Shown one piece after another: positions 1 to 11,673 of a DNA stretch of 64,000 bases. The notes beneath the pieces were generated by a model, which searched no databases, was not told where the DNA came from, and saw only the letters and a list, made by a program, of their open reading frames with translations. The stretch is from assembly GCA_013397695.1 (NCBI GenBank), contig VYZI01000128.1, positions 660,478 to 724,477 on the forward strand. Reading direction: 5' to 3'. Within the stretch, counting starts at the first letter, position 1. Each line of letters starts with the position of its first letter. The position numbers were made by a program, and so were the translations under genes. This DNA comes from Centropus unirufus (Eukaryota > Chordata > Aves > Cuculiformes > Centropidae).

Positions 1-3000
1 GACTGAGAGCTAGAAACATCTGAGTCTGGAACCCTTTCTATTTGACTTGCACAATAAATTTCCCTGAAAGTTTCTTTCACAGTGTGTAAAATGACCTTTA
101 GAAAAAGATAATAATAATTATTTAGTTTCTGCGTCTTCCTAAACTGATGATATGAGTTATAAAACCTACATAGGGCTATGCATTTATCATGCTACTGCTG
201 TGAACAATGCCCACAGTACTTTTGTACTTTTGTTTATGATATCCCATTCAAGTCTCCAAAAGAAGTTGCGTAGTAGTCTAAGGACAAATAGACCACGCAG
301 AGATGAAGAGGAAAAAGGAAAGAGAGGATTTTACACAATTCAGAAGGATTCACTGGGAGAATTATTAGGAAGTCGTGACTGTACCAAGGCAAACTAGACT
401 GTCTTTCTTTATTTCAGACTCTCTGTATGTTCGAGCTGCTTCACCTCTATGGAGTGTTTTAAAAATAGAAGTCAGTTGTGTATTGCTTGTGTGTTATCCT
501 CAGTACTAAATATTGTTGAACTATTGAGAAATGAAAGCACTAGAAAACCGTAAGACCAAACTTAGTAAAAACAACAAGTTACATAAAAAAAGAAAAACTT
601 CAGCTCACTGTGTTCTTCTTTATTAAAGTATGTCATGTATTTTATCTTTGCAAGAGTTTGATGAGTTTTTGCAAGTAAAATTCTGTTTCCTCTATACTTG
701 CTAATAGTCATGAGAATCTGTAGTTTGCACCTTCCCATTAAAAATGTATTGTATTTTTTGAAATTATTCACCCCGCCTTTTATCCAGATCATGTCTTTGA
801 AAGGAGGAAGTAGATAATAAATGGAATAATTCATGATTTCCCATTAAATATGAAACTTTCTTTTGCAGAGTTTAGAAAATGAAGTTCTACATAATGTACA
901 GAAGTTGATTAGAACTTTTTTTAACCTTTTCAAGAAAAACCTTTCACATTACACAAATGCACAGAGAAGTTTCTTTAGGAAAGGCAAACCACACGGTTAT
1001 GTTCTTTAGATAACTGCCTAATTACACTAAATAATATGTTTATCAGGCCCAAAATTTGCAGACATCATTCATTTGGCCAGAAATAATGTGTGCCTCTAAG
1101 TATTAAAACATCTTTTTGAAAGTTATTTAATAAACATTGAATTCTGATCATGGCAAGCGAGATTGTTACGAATTATTCAGACAGAAAAAAATACATATTT
1201 AAATAATATTGTGAAAGAAATTTTAAATTTATCATCTAGCTCAATAAGTGACTTGTGCCATCTCCCTTTCCACAACCCGCAGGGAGTTTGGGATAGAGTG
1301 CCTTAATTTAAAATTTCTTTCACTATGAAAGGATACATTTCTTTGATTTTGATTTACCCTTTTCCATATTTTTCAGTGTTTAAAAGTGAAGAAATATCCT
1401 CATTAAATGTAAACGAGTTGACACAACATTCCACTATTTCTCAATCCGAGTAATGTAAACAAAGAGAGACTCATAAGGTACTGACAGGTTGGATCCAAAG
1501 ATTCAAGAACAGCAAAATCTTGCAAGGACCTGAACATGAAAGGGAAAGTACACTTCTTTCTCCTTTTGCATCTGTGTCCTTCTTTAGCTGCCTTGAGCTC
1601 TCCTCTCCCCTCTTTGTCTTCATCATGTTCTACAAAGAAATGGAAGCAGCTCAAACCAGTGCATCACTAGAACCAAGTACTGAGCAACAGGAATGAAAGG
1701 AAAAATCAGTCTGCACCTACACATTATCTCTCTGTGTCTGAAAGTGCTTTTTGCAAGCTTTCTAGTAATCGCACCTGCCCCATCTCCTTCCTTACCTCCA
1801 TGCGAAGAAGATATTTTCTGTAACCTTATTTTTGGCAGTGCCCCTCCCCTGTCTCTTCAAAGCTTCAATCCAAAAGACAGAAATAATCAAATCCACATCA
1901 CAACAGAGAATTCTCAGCCTAAGTTATGCATATTCACATTGGGAAGACTCAGTAAAGATTTCAGGTTGTGAAAAGGAAAACATAGCAATATGATAAACTG
2001 TGAATGAAAAAAAGGTCCTGATCTATTTATTGAGGTCACCTATGAAACCACCTTCCTAATTTATTTGGTAGAGGTGACAGCTACTAAAAAGTCTGGATTA
2101 ATCAAAACCCCCATCTGTTATTTGGGTTCAGCTTCCTTGAAGAACTGGTCCAACAATGGAAAAGACTAGAATAAGGACTAATTGAAAACCAAATAAATCT
2201 AAACCTGGGTATCAAAACTCTCATGACTGGAATAACTTATAAAGTGAGTAAAAGATCAGAAGCAACCTGGTCTAATAGTAGGGCTTACTTGTCCATCATG
2301 GCTATGATGAAAATAAAGAATGGCCTCTAATCAGGTGAGGACATTTCTTCCTCTTTAGTCTTGGAGGACAGATGGGGTTGAATATTCCGAGACCAGCTAG
2401 TAGAAGAAGTAAGGAAAGAAATCTTTTATTTCCACCAATTCATTTTGAACACTAATAATTAATTCATTTTCCAACATCTTTCCTCCTTAACTCTACCTAG
2501 CTGATACTGGTGCTGAGAACAGAACAGACTTGGGGGACAAGTTAGTAAATAATTTGTCCCTTTTAATTCTGTCACTGAAGAATGAAAAAATAATCAATCG
2601 AGTGGCATAAACAGAAGATTTTAAATGAATGCCAGGCCACTTTTCTTCTGCACTTGCCAGCTGCTTGGATTAGATGGGTGCAAAAATACTTGCCATTTTT
2701 AACCGCCAACTTTAAAGCAGTTTATTTCCGCTAAGAATAAAATTAGCATCAGTTGGTAGTTAGTTTTATACTTTAAAATGGTACACATGAGCAAAGTTAA
2801 AGAAAAATTTAAGCCAAAATGAGCATCACAGCTCACAATGACAGGAACAGAATTATTTTTTCACCAACCCAATACAAAGGTTGCCTCAGTGAATGCTACT
2901 CTCTTAAGACTTCTGCCAGATCCTTTACACAGCTTTCAAAATTCAATAGTTCTGCAGTGTGGAATTCAGTGATAAATGCTCATGTCTATATCTGAGTTGG

Positions 3001-3071
3001 TCACCTCTCTATATAACAGTGGAGAGAAAAAGGTGCTTCAAAAATATAATTTGGCTTATTGTAAAGCAGTT

Positions 3072-3095
3072 GTGTGAATCCTAAATGATTCACAC
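3072..3095. repeat. Short perfect inverted repeat (hairpin)
   Basis: GTGTGAATC at 3072-3080 pairs exactly with GATTCACAC at 3087-3095 around a 6-base loop. There is no T-run or gene end next to it, so it is not a terminator. It may be chance or the trace of an old element. Confidence 0.6.
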
Positions 3096-3748
3096 ATCAA
3101 ACTAATCAACTCAACTAATCAAATTTCTTAATTTTATTTCTATTGGTTATTTGGGGTGATTAAGCTAGTCCTCGGGTTTCATTAGGACTTTGGTGAAAAC
3201 ACCTTTGCTCTTTTTGCAGAGGACAAAGGTATAAGGAAGCAAAGGATTGCATTACATTCAGCAGTCATTACTCCCAGAGCAAAATTATTATGTTCCAGTT
3301 TTCACTGTACAATCTGCAAAGTAGTTTAATGATTGAACTTCCCAGAATTAAATGAGATGGTTGGCAATTGCTCCGGGGGTTGCAGCTCACAGGAGAATGA
3401 AAGCCTTTTCCATTTAGTGTTCTAGATCACATTCAAGTGGATTGGCCTTCTGGTGAATTCTGAGCAGGACAGCTCACAATATCTAAAAAACATCTGATCA
3501 AATGTATACAAGACAATCCTGTCTCCTGGCTGAAAAAGAAATATCAGAGAATCTCTTCACTGACACAACTTTATCATGGCAAGCTTTCCATACTCACCGC
3601 TTTCCATCCACCATTCGCAAGACAGAAAACCCAAATTTTCTGCATATCTAATTCAGCCTGTACTAGCTCGGTATATTAATTTAGATGTCATCTGACTACC
3701 AGTGAGTCTTGTGGACACTAAAACTCTATCATCCGATTCACTGAAATA

Positions 3749-3790
3749 CACCTAAAATCACTGATGTGCACCCTAAAATTACTGATGTAA
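3749..3790. repeat. Imperfect tandem duplication, about 21 bp, two copies
   Basis: The unit containing CCTAAAATCACTGATGT is followed directly by a second copy containing CCTAAAATTACTGATGT. The copies differ by a few substitutions or indels. No function is apparent. Confidence 0.6.
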
Positions 3791-5745
3791 TATTTTTTTG
3801 CTACAGTAAACAAAGCTGTTTCATCAAAAATATTTCAAAATCTCTCTAGCCAACTCTTTTTTGATTTCGTGGTCATGTTTGGGCAATTTTCATTTGTATG
3901 AAAAGGACAGAACTCTTACTTGAACTTTCTCATCCTGACAAAAAGATTAGGAAACAGGAATGATAACATCAAATTCTAGTTCATTCCAGGCTTCAGATTC
4001 ATTTGAAGATTCAACACTGGAATAAATCTCTTGATGGAAAATGCCTTACTTCACAGCTCATCATGAACTTTTGGACTCTTAGATCAATAAGTCTTAAGGA
4101 CAATGTTTAATTTTTACTGCAATCTGATTTTGAAACATGAATAATTTGGCTAGTCAAGACCATCAACGGAATGTATCGGGGAAAGCATACTGAAGATCAG
4201 GGGAGTCAGCCAACCTTCTTGTAAGCTTACAAAAACCTAATTCTGTAGCAAGAAAGCAGTCATATTCTGCATTAATGGGAAACATTTTTTTTTAATTTCC
4301 AGCTTCTCACACCATATTCACTGCTTATTTCAAGTTAAAGTGTTAGAGTAGGAAACAAAACCAAAATCAATGACAAAACCAAAACATCCTCTTTTAACAT
4401 AATTAAAGTACTATCTTTCTTATACGCTGTTTTTTCCTTCGATCACATCACTCTGAGAAAAAAAATTATTACAAAGAAAAGAATTAAAAACATTTCCATA
4501 TTTTTTCCACAGAAAAATGAGATTAAAGCATAAACGCACTTAATGGAATTCTTCTCATTTGCTAAAGTTTAGAACATAGTATAAGACTGCATAATAGAGG
4601 GATAACTGCAACATTTTTTTCCTTCAGTTATGAAGGAATTAGCTTATTTTAATTTTAAAGAATATTGTGAAGGATACATTTTTAGGGAAAAGCTTTAAAG
4701 AACTTTGCTCATTTCCATAAATGTGATACTACCCATGCAGCTCTTTGTTTAGGAGGTAACAGCCTTGTTATCTGTCTAACATGCACCAAAAAATAGTGTG
4801 TAATATTAAGCAGGAGCACGGTCTTATTAAGTTAACATCCATATTAAACAAAAGTACAGATATTTAGGTGGCAAAAGAAAGATGTCTTGTCCTTTTTTTA
4901 AAGAAGTGCAATAATCTACTTTTAGAAGGGAAAAATATTTTAAAAACTACACAGCATATTATAAGCCATTTCTCATACTTTTTTTAAAACCCCATCTGTT
5001 GTCTGCTGAGACATGGAAAGCATAACATTTATTTTACTAAGATCGTTTGCAGATATGGCATTGCCTTACTCAATAAATTAGCTTAAAATTACACTTGATG
5101 CATTTAATTTTCTGTAACTAGGTTAGCTTAGTACTAATGGCAAAAGCTACTTAGCTGCTAGTTTGTTACCACTTGTTTGCTCTCAAATTATTGCACCAGA
5201 TTTATGGAACAACATTAGCACATTACATACTATAGAAACTTTGTAACTGCTAAGCTATAATCAAAAGCTAAAATTCTGAGAATAATGAAATACACAGAAC
5301 ATGAACATAATGAACATAATATTTTCGAAGATGTAGTAAAAGCACCTCCATATAAATTAACCAGAACACAGATGATATTTAAGTTTAATCTTCTAAGAGG
5401 CTTTGATAACTTTGAAAAATGTATTAACAAAACAGTAAGGATAAACTTCACTTTGTGTGCGTATTGAAGAACAGATGATAAATGTCTTGCTTCACTGTGG
5501 GTTTCCTTACTGGTTTCCTTTTCCTCAACCTGACTCAGGGTTTGGATATAAAAAAGCAAGTTATATAGGAGGGATTCCTGAGTGTTATTTTTTTTGTATA
5601 TTTGTGGGGGGTTTGTTTGTTTATTTTTAATGGTAGCAAAAGGCTGACCTGATCAAATCAGAGCTGTAAGAGGCACTTTAGCAGTGACTTCCTATACAAT
5701 CACAGAGAGAAGACTTCTGTCCCTAGCACGGTGTGTCTATGTGGA

Positions 5746-6526
5746 AATCCAGTGGACAGTCCGGATCAACGGGCCAAGGGCAATCGTATGAGTGTTGGGC
5801 CAAAACCGCCCCATATGGGTAGAAAGGTTCCCAGCAGAGAAGGACCCAGGGGTGTTGGTTACAGTTGGCTAAATGTAAGCCAGCAGTGTGTCCAGGTGGC
5901 CAAGAAGACCAAGAGCATCCTGGCTTGTATCAGAAATAGTGCGGATGAGTGAAGTGATTGCGTCCCTGTATTCAGCACTGGTGAGGCTGCATCCCAAATC
6001 TTGTGTTCAGTTTTGGGCCCTTCACTACAAGGACATGGAGGTGCTGGAGTGTGCCAAGAGGAGGGCAATTCAGCTGGGGAACAGTCTGGAGCACAAGTTT
6101 TATTAACAGCAGCTGAGGAAGCTGGGTTTGTGTAGCCTGGAGAAGAGGAGGCGGAAGGGAGACCTTATCCTTCCCTACAACTGCCTGAAAGGAGGCTGCA
6201 GTGAGGTGGGTGTTGGTCTCTTCTCACAGGAGACCAACAAGACCACAAGGGACAAGTGATAGGATGAGAGAAAATGGCTTCAAGTTGCGCCAGCAGAGGT
6301 TTAGATTGGGTATTAGGAAAAATTTCTTCAGCAAAAGAGTGGTTAAGCATTGGAACAGGCTGCCCAGGGAAGGGGTGGAGTCACCTTCCCTGGAGATGTT
6401 AAAAAACCATGCAGACAGGGCACTACAGGACATGGTTTAGAAGGCACGGTGGTGTTGGGCTGACATCCAGTCGGGCTGGATGATCTGAGAGGTTTTTTCC
6501 AACCGTGCTGATTTTATGACTCTATA
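5746..6526 (+). mobile_element. CR1 LINE, 5'-truncated 3' part
   Basis: The plus strand carries the C-terminal part of CR1 ORF2, broken by frameshifts and stops. Recognisable pieces are an AKKTKSILACIRN-like segment, SALVRLHP..CVQFWA, and FRLGIRKNFFSKRVVKHWNRLPREGVESPSLE. The nucleotide text GGAACAGGCTGCCCAGGGAA is a CR1 3' hallmark, and the element ends with the usual GATGATCTGAGAGG...TTCCAACC and a degenerate TTATGACTCTATAA tail. It is 5'-truncated, as most CR1 copies are. It lies inside the TTC29 intron, antisense to the gene. The divergence looks moderate, so it is one of the younger CR1 copies here. Confidence 0.93.
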
Positions 6527-7689
6527 ACTCGTTGAATTTTGAACTTAGTTTCAATTCAAATGAAAGAGGTGGGGTATGAGTTGGTTTAAACAGATTCCCC
6601 TCCTAGATTGTCAGACTGGATGCCTCATGATGTTTGTATGGACAGTCAGAACTTTCATTAACTTTATCATATTATTGCTGTAAAACTAAAGGTGAATCAG
6701 TCCTGTGTCACAGGAAAGGAAAGCGTGCCTGCTGGCTGAGGATTATATGGTAAGATTTTAGGACACTGCTAAATTTATTACCCCTAAACTCTAATTTAGT
6801 GATCTTCTAGATTTTAATTTGAAAGTTTTTAGGGAAGGTTTGCAGCCACATTCTTAGCCTAGGAAGCTGAAAAGTTGTTTTGCAAGAAACTAGCTGGTTG
6901 AATTCCTGTGTAATTGATAGTATGTTTTTATGCTGCAAGGGTGATCTTGCAATATTAATTGTTAAGGTGCCTAGAGCCCTTGTATATGCATCTTTTTATT
7001 ATTTAAATATTGAAATAAATAAATCATCTCACTTAAGCAACCAGCAATTCAGATTTGTTAGAATTCTTTCATTAATTTTGATGGTGCTGAACCCCAGATC
7101 TGTTAGAAGATTTTAGAGGAATAAGTCAGAATTTACAAGAGACTACAACTAAATGTAAATACCTCTGCTGTAAGAAATCAAAAGTTATCCGGATTTCTTT
7201 CATTATGGGTTTTTAAATAACTAATGGTGTATTAAATGCTCCACTGCAGAAGTCAGCACTTGGGCTTGGCTAAATAATAATTCATAATTACAAGGACGTG
7301 TATGCTGGTATACTAGGCTGCCACCCCAGAGAAGATATTTTACAGAGGTTCAGGATAAAAAAAATACAAAAAAAAGAAAAAGAAAAAAAAAAGGCAGCAC
7401 AATTTAAAATAAAATTACTGACACAATCTTAACAATAATGTTACAAATGTGATGTAATACTTCAGTAAATATACAAATTAGTAAAACCAATGAGTTAAAT
7501 GCTTTGATACATTTAAGATCATGAGAAATGAACCATAATTATTTAATATCAACTTCAATTTTTAAATGCTAAGCTCCACTAAGAAGGGTAGGGCCTAGGG
7601 AACTTTACATTTAAATGATTATGATGACTAGAAACAAAGGAAACAATAAACTTATGGATGTTAAAATGCCTCAAAAAAAGCCAACTTAC
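6527..7689 (-). other. TTC29: TTC29 intronic sequence next to exon donor
   Basis: This is unannotated intron between the CR1 copy and the second recognised coding exon. An A-rich simple stretch lies at about 7357-7392, made of A runs broken by single T, C and G bases. On the minus strand the 5' splice site of the upstream exon (gtaagt) reads into this segment from 7689. No ORF of interest was seen. Confidence 0.5.
7357..7392. repeat. A-rich low-complexity tract
   Basis: Adenine runs broken by isolated T, C and G bases, about 36 bp. It may be a degenerate poly(A) tail or a simple slippage tract. No retroposon body was recognised directly upstream. Confidence 0.7.
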
Positions 7690-7773
7690 GCAGCAGCTTC
7701 TTGTTTTGACAACCCTTTGATATTCTTCGCCAAATACTCATCTATGCCACTTTTGTCTTTGATCAAATGAATC
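7690..7773 (-). CDS. TTC29: TTC29 coding exon (second recognised), internal
   Basis: An 84-bp exon on the minus strand. The acceptor is a T-rich tract ending in TTTAG directly before 7773, and the donor gtaagt begins at 7689. Entering with the split Arg codon AG|G from the upstream exon, it reads IHLIKDKSGIDEYLAKNIKG and then LSKQEAA, ending on a split GC codon. The length is a multiple of three, so both ends share phase 2. The pattern IDxYLxxNxKGLSKxExAA matches my memory of residues about 35-60 of vertebrate TTC29, just before its TPR region. TTC29 is a tetratricopeptide-repeat protein of motile cilia and the sperm flagellum; human loss causes multiple flagellar abnormalities and male infertility. 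No database search was possible; the exon structure is firmer than the name. Confidence 0.8.
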
Positions 7774-10700
7774 CTAAATTTAAATGAAAAAAATTAAAAG
7801 AAACACTGTGAGGTGCTAGCATAGACTTCTGCAGCTTGTATAATACATGAGCATTGCCAAGTAGAGCTAAATACTGAAATATTGACAAAGTAATATATCA
7901 GACGTTCTATAAACACATACAAATATCTTTTTAATTTTTTGGTCTGTAGCTATTTTGAATCTTTATTTCTGGAAGAAAACAGAGTTGGTATTAGCTTTCA
8001 AGAATCTGGTTATCTGTTATTTCTGTCTAAATTGGAAGAAATTGTGTATGAGGTAAATCAATAACAATTTAAGCTATCCATATTTAAGCTGTTTTCTAAA
8101 TGAGAACCATTACATTTTGGCATTATCAGTATGGACCGCAGTGACCTAATCTATTTTGTATTTAACTCTTTCAAAATAAAATAAAAAAACTAACAATTAA
8201 AAAAAAGTCCAAACCCATCACAAAATGTTTCCCTTGGTGCAATGCAAACTTTTAATACTGCTGTCGGCTTTCTACAGTTTCAGCAGCTTATTGCAAAAGG
8301 TGGTTCCCCTAAGGGGGTAATCCAAAGGGCGTTAAAATAAACAGCAAATTTCAGGATGTATTTTTAAATTTTAAAATTGCAACGGTATGCCATTTCACCT
8401 TTCACTTGAACAATCATCCTTTTGCATCTCCAGTCTGATACACAAGAGATACTTTGAATTTTAAAGGATAATACACACTTACTGACCATAAAGTATATTT
8501 AAATAGACTCTGATATCCTAACTGTAGAGGATATTATTTGTGTAAAGGTAATGTGAATTTATTTCTATTCTTCTTTAAAAGGACATAAAGATTATCTGGT
8601 TAATCACTCAAAGATAAAAGAAATTCAACATTAGTGTTCCACATAAATCTATTATTTTCCCCTCTGTCTGTATTACACTGCTGTCTTTCATTACAGGGAT
8701 AAGAATAAATTCTTTTCATAATGTTAGCTAATATAAGCATCATGCTTCTTATTGCTCTGAGAGTACCAAAGACACTTCATGAAGTTAATTTAAATGAAAA
8801 CAAAACAGCTAAGCAATGTGGAGATATTTTGACATGTCTGTATTTAAAACAATGTAATAGTGAAAACTTCCGGCACAAATAGGGCATTTAAATTTCTTCC
8901 AGAATTTACTGCGACTGAACTGCACTAACAGAGACTTTTGCTTTCCAACTGCACATAGCACAAGCCATATGAGTTGCTGCTGACCATGCATAATGTACAT
9001 CCTACGGATAGTGCCATAAAAACTCAGTTATAATCAATACCAAAATTTAATCAATATCAAAATATTTCCACCAAAATAGACACAATTTAGGAAGATACAT
9101 AATGCCATTAGGATAATAAAGATGAGGTAATTATGGTACATTTTAAATTGATGTAAAACATTTTTCAAGATACAAGAGGTTCACAGGAGGCAATAGAAAA
9201 ATTGAAAAATAGTATCTGGGTAATTAAATATGAAGTACTCAGCAGACCACACAAAAAAGCCTGACCTTTATGTACTTTGAGACTGCAAAAATGAACTTTC
9301 TGCACATCAGTAGCACACAAAGAACACTGTGGTGGCGGTGAAGCTAAGGAGTCCAAACCCCCAAACTGAAACAGTCAACTACAACAAGCAAATTCCTAGC
9401 AATTTACTATCAACTTACTGCAATTTAATCTACACTGCAGTTAAAAATTGTCTCAAAGTGGAACAAAGAAAAGCCTAATGCCGTCTTATTATCTTCTCAA
9501 AGGTATTTTAATAAAATAGAATCAGGGGAACAGCCCCTAGAATCACACGCAATTTAAAATGTCAGCTGCCTTATAGCCAAGCTATAAATTAGAATTCTGA
9601 TTGGCAACACTCACAAACGTGAAGATAACAACAGTCAAGGGGGAAAAAACAAGAGCAACAACTTGGAAACCAATTTCTGTTTACCCGGGTTCTGTGGTAC
9701 CCTGTAAACTACAAACACCATGGTCATCCATCATAAAGAATTTAATTTACTAAAAATAACAGATACTTTTCTCATCCTGGTTATTATCAATGATGTTAAT
9801 GTAGCAAAACTAGAGAAAAGACAGGAAGATGATACATAGGAAAAAAACTCCATCAACTCATATAATCATTATTTGAAATGGCTTATAATACACAATGAGA
9901 ATTAAAAGCAAAAAAGCAATTAATCGGAAGAACTCAGACTGTGACTTGGAACAGACATTGTTTCTTAGTAGGGGAATGAGGTGAGGACAGCACTGGCTAA
10001 GAAGGACTGTTGTTTTTTTTTTCTAGAAGTTGTTACTTGATTTTTTCAAACAGTTTTGGCCTTATTTCTCCATTGCTTCCACAATGACTCACTCTATTTC
10101 AGAAATAGGTTATAAAAAAGTCTATTTCACCTGTAAATTGGCTCCTATTTAAATCACTCACTCATTAAAAACAGCTATATTTTAATCCAATGGACACTTA
10201 TTTCAGAGGTCACATTTTATACCATACATTCCTATAACTATTTCTGTTAGCAGTCCACAGAGCAAAAAATAACTACTGCCTTTTTTCTAGAAATAATCAT
10301 AAACATACCTGTTTTTTTAATCAAAGAACAGAACAAAATTACATAAAGGACCAAACTGATTCTTACATGACTTTCTATCCCCACTGTCTATTCTTTTAAA
10401 TTAGACACCAGTTTTCTCAGAATTTCTTATCAAAGAAAATGGCGGAGCTTGGCTTGCTCTAATCACTAGACATCTACAGCATGGTCTAGACCATTGTAAA
10501 AACACACTTTTCTTCAAATAGGCAGAATTTCCAGAGGACTGCTGCAGAATGATCTCCTCAACATGAAACTCCCCAAGTAAAGGAAAGAAACAAGCCTCCT
10601 ATCTCTTGAGTGAGTTCTCCTGCAATGTAATTACTGGAAAAAGTGATGGCTGAAAAATACAGCCCCAGCTATAAAAGAATAAAAAAAATAATTGTAAAAC

Positions 10701-11576
10701 GAAACTGCACATCCTTGTTCTATCAATGTGTGAGAAGACACCTGCCAGTAGGAGCACCTCAGAAAAGCAGGACTCAAAGATACGGCGTTCCTAGGTCCTT
10801 ACTGCTTTTAGACACTGATGCCCCAGAACTTTCAGCCAAAGGGAGTTCAAGATTCTCTCAATCCTACGGGAATTGTAGGATTAGGAGGAAAAAAAATTAT
10901 AATAAAAGATTTTTTTTAAAAAAAGAACACTAAAATGCAGAAGATGAGAATGAAGAAAACAACCACAAATCTTTCTGAAATGGTGGCAATTCCAGGAAAA
11001 AGAGCACTGCGGGGCAGTGTAGTAACTAAGAGACCAGTACTTGCTGAGGAAGACAAAAATGTGAGGATATAAGCATTTAAGAGAAGAGTACAATAGAATG
11101 GAAAGCCACGTAGCCATGTGCAAGATGATGGCTTGAAAGTATTACAGCATTGCTGTTGACTCTGTCAGTTAAGTACAGGACAGGGTTTTTCAAGTCAGTT
11201 TTATTCACTATATTTTGAGAGATATGAAACTGTTTTGTGCCTGAATGAAATTATAAACAAGATCTTGTTCTTTTCATCCAAATAAGTACATTTTCAATGA
11301 CCCCCATTTGTATCAATGATAAATGGCAATAACTTCCTATGGCTCTTGAAGGGTTTTTGAAAGATTAGGATGAAATATCTACCGTAAAAGCAACACATTT
11401 CCTTTTTTTTTTTTTTTTCTCCTTTTAATTATGAAACTTTCCTGAGAATTTCCTTTTCTCTGATTTTTTGGCAATTTTAAATATTGTAAAAAAGCAAACA
11501 CACTTTGCCACCTCTGCATAGCTGACTGAAGCTATTCAGTGTAGAAACACCACAGTGAGAGAAAAGAGGTACATAC
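7774..11576 (-). other. TTC29: TTC29 intron between the two recognised coding exons
   Basis: About 3.8 kb lies between the donor gtatgt at 11576 and the acceptor TTTAG at 7774, both on the minus strand. The sequence is AT-rich with no recognised transposon. A hairpin with 8-bp arms AATCCTAC and GTAGGATT is at 10860-10882, and a poly-T run is at about 11403-11419. Open frames on either strand, up to about 96 codons, have no recognisable motif. Confidence 0.65.
10860..10882. repeat. Short perfect inverted repeat
   Basis: AATCCTAC (10860-10867) and GTAGGATT (10875-10882) are reverse complements separated by 7 bases. Such structures are common by chance in AT-rich DNA, and I assign no function. 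Confidence 0.5.
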
Positions 11577-11673
11577 CTTGCAAAGTCTAATGAGGGGCAA
11601 ACAGTCAGCTTTATGAACCTGGGACGCTCCCCTGGGCTTTGGAGGACTGCTTGAGGCAGCACATTCATTTTAA
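11577..11673 (-). CDS. TTC29: TTC29 first coding exon (N-terminus)
   Basis: A 97-bp exon on the minus strand. The acceptor is a long T/G-rich tract ending TGTTTTAG directly before 11673, and the donor gtatgt follows 11577. The first ATG (11668-11666) lies five bases into the exon and opens 30 codons, starting MNVLPQAVL, continuing SPGERPRFIKLTV and ending LDFA plus the split codon AG. Human TTC29 also begins with a short proline- and leucine-containing, basic stretch of about the same length before the IDxYL motif, which supports this ATG as the start. An in-frame Lys codon precedes the ATG, so a longer frame from an upstream exon cannot be excluded, but the bases before it are best read as 5' UTR. 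Confidence 0.73.

Larger units (their letters stand above)
1..5745 (-). other. TTC29: TTC29 intron (downstream part), no exon recognised
   Basis: This is AT-rich non-coding sequence, read as intron because it lies downstream of the second recognised coding exon of a minus-strand gene. I looked on the minus strand for the next expected TTC29 segment, the helical part before the TPRs, and found no ORF with matching residues and splice sites. The open frames here are short and unlike known proteins. Visible small structures are a 9-bp perfect hairpin at 3072-3095 and a 21-bp imperfect tandem duplication at 3749-3790. The assignment as intron depends on the TTC29 call. Confidence 0.55.

Noticed and set aside
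1403..1654. Minus-strand frame with a charged stretch, considered as the next TTC29 exon
   Set aside because: The residues do not resemble the expected region before the TTC29 TPRs and there is no matching acceptor and donor in phase 2.
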